NCBI GenBank assembly: GCA_021014325.1
Contig: CM037472.1
Coordinates: 26,828,039-26,892,038 of the forward strand
Direction of reading: 5' to 3'
From: Plazaster borealis
Taxonomy: Eukaryota; Echinodermata; Asteroidea; Forcipulatida; Labidiasteridae
Length of the DNA: 64,000 nucleotides
The notes beneath the pieces are model-generated. The model did no database searches, was not told the origin of the DNA, and worked only from the letters and a program-made list of their open reading frames with translations. Shown piece after piece: positions 62,511 through 64,000 of this stretch. The position numbers and the translations under genes are program-made. Within the stretch, counting starts at the first letter, position 1; the number at the start of each line of letters is the position of its first letter.

Positions 62511-64000
62511 AGCTTGATTGGCAGGACGCCCTCCCTCGTTGAGAAATCACTTTCAATGATTTTGTTAGTGTTAGCTGTCCTTCTTAATTTATTGTTAAAA
62601 AATGTGTACACCCATACACATTTTTAATGAAATAAAAAATGTTTCAAAAAAACCTGGTTTTTAAATATTGATTTTCAAATATTGATGTATTTTGTTTCTG
62701 CCCTTGTTGAAGGATTGATGTTGTCATCAACCCATCATGTCGAAAAATTGCTCTGGGCCGATAGTGTCACAAAGAGCAAGATTGGTCTCAAGTGTGAATC
62801 AATCTTAATTACTACGCAAAGTGTGATGTCACAATACAAATCACTAATGGCAATGCTGACAAATCATCTTAAAGATGGATCTTAGTGCTTTGTGAACTCG
62901 AGCCCTGCTCTGGCTCTGGAAAGAAAAATAGTAACCGAGGGAGTGTAACCAACAAAGAGAACCCTGTACAAGCTGAATCAGTAAACAAGTTCAAACTCCT
63001 CCTCGGTCACGCCCCGCCCCCCTAACCACAGCAGATACTTTTTTTTGAAAACTTGTTGGAGGAAATTAATTTACTCTTCCAAAAAGCTGCACAAAAGCTG
63101 CAGAATCCATGTCATGTGAATTTACAAATTACTATATTCAGGTATAATATTCTTCCTGCTTTAATCTGATTTCCAATTTCTTGTTTTGCCAAAAATAAAA
63201 AAATCTGAAAAATAAGCAAACAGCCGAAAAGCCTATCAAAGCTAGATATATTATACATAGGTCAGCCCTTGCAGTCATCAAAATTGTCCTACTTTTTTCC
63301 ATGGGCCAGATATCATGCCTGTATAGTAGAGATCCAAGTTAGATTCACTATAAAAACAAACTTAAAAGAAATCCCAACACGACTCCAGTGAAAACCATTA
63401 GTCTTGAATTGTACAATCAGTTATACACACTTCAGTAACCATTGATATTGAAGTACTCATTAAACCTTAAAACCCTTTATTGTCCGACTTTGTAGGATAT
63501 GGCACTGCAAAAGACCAAATAACAATTGCTCATCACTGGAACAGGCACATAGCAAATCTAATCTATTGACCCCTTACACCAACATTACACGAAATTATGG
63601 TAAGCGTGCAAAATTATGGTAAGCGTGTAAACGCTTCGTCACCTCAAATGCACACATGTTGATGCTATCCCATCCAGTGACGCTGTATCTGTTGACTTGT
63701 TGTAATTTGAAAAGAGTATTTTGATAATATAGTTCCAAATATGATGGCTGTGCTAGACTATTTCCACTTTTGTTATGTTAACTGGGAAGTGGTGGGGAAA
63801 TAGTTCAACCGAATGAGTATGACCTTTTTTGACCATGTTGGTCAGTGGTGAATGTTTTTTTTTTAGATTAAGGATATTTTTGCAGATCCTTTTGGTAGCA
63901 AACATCATCTGTCTAATTTGTATTTGTAATGAATTTATCATACCAACCTTCATTTAAATAATCTAGTCTCTGCTGCCATCCTGTACTTTGTTTATTTTTG
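62511..64000. other. Upstream of MTHFD1; no gene recognised
   Basis: AT-rich sequence without a supportable exon. 63254-63325 repeats a segment of 10528-10605, and 63560-63620 resembles the TATAGACCCC MITE ends. Confidence 0.45.

Overview
The window looks like nuclear DNA from a marine deuterostome invertebrate, most likely an echinoderm (a sea star or relative). It is AT-rich, its genes are split by GT-AG introns, and it is full of short repeats: tRNA-derived SINEs, small DNA transposons with terminal inverted repeats, and fragments of LINE and possibly Penelope-like elements. The echinoderm assignment is an inference from gene content and repeat style, not from a database match.

Three protein-coding genes can be supported. 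(1) 35701-62285, minus strand: a complete cytosolic trifunctional C1-tetrahydrofolate synthase (MTHFD1). Its 20 coding exons all join in frame to give 938 residues, with an N-terminal methylene-THF dehydrogenase/cyclohydrolase and a C-terminal formyl-THF synthetase. (2) 30253-32811, plus strand: a four-exon, 271-residue AlkD-type DNA alkylation repair protein with a basic N-terminal tail and the catalytic residues of the bacterial enzyme. (3) 28506-28679, minus strand: a single first coding exon with a myristoylation signal and a lysine-rich start closely resembling vertebrate BASP1/CAP-23. The rest of that gene was not found.

Layout. 1-28505 holds no recognisable exon except the end of a LINE reverse-transcriptase ORF. 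It carries a tandem SINE trio, a 281-bp unit repeated three times, a five-copy array of about 218 bp inside an element with inverted ends, a Tc1/mariner-type palindrome with TA flanks, other foldbacks and a Penelope-like remnant. This stretch may be the long first intron of gene 3 or intergenic DNA. 28680-30252 separates genes 3 and 2, which are head to head. 32812-35700 separates genes 2 and 1, which converge. 35701-62285 is MTHFD1, whose introns are loaded with SINEs and MITEs. 62286-64000 is its upstream region.

The most unusual signals are the BASP1-like exon, the AlkD-type gene in an animal, a series of six related palindromic units (TGACCT, 8 bases, AGGTCA) of which one lies in the last MTHFD1 coding exon and five in its 3' flank, and a retroelement-like (TTA)n tail that runs into the splice donor of MTHFD1 exon 11.
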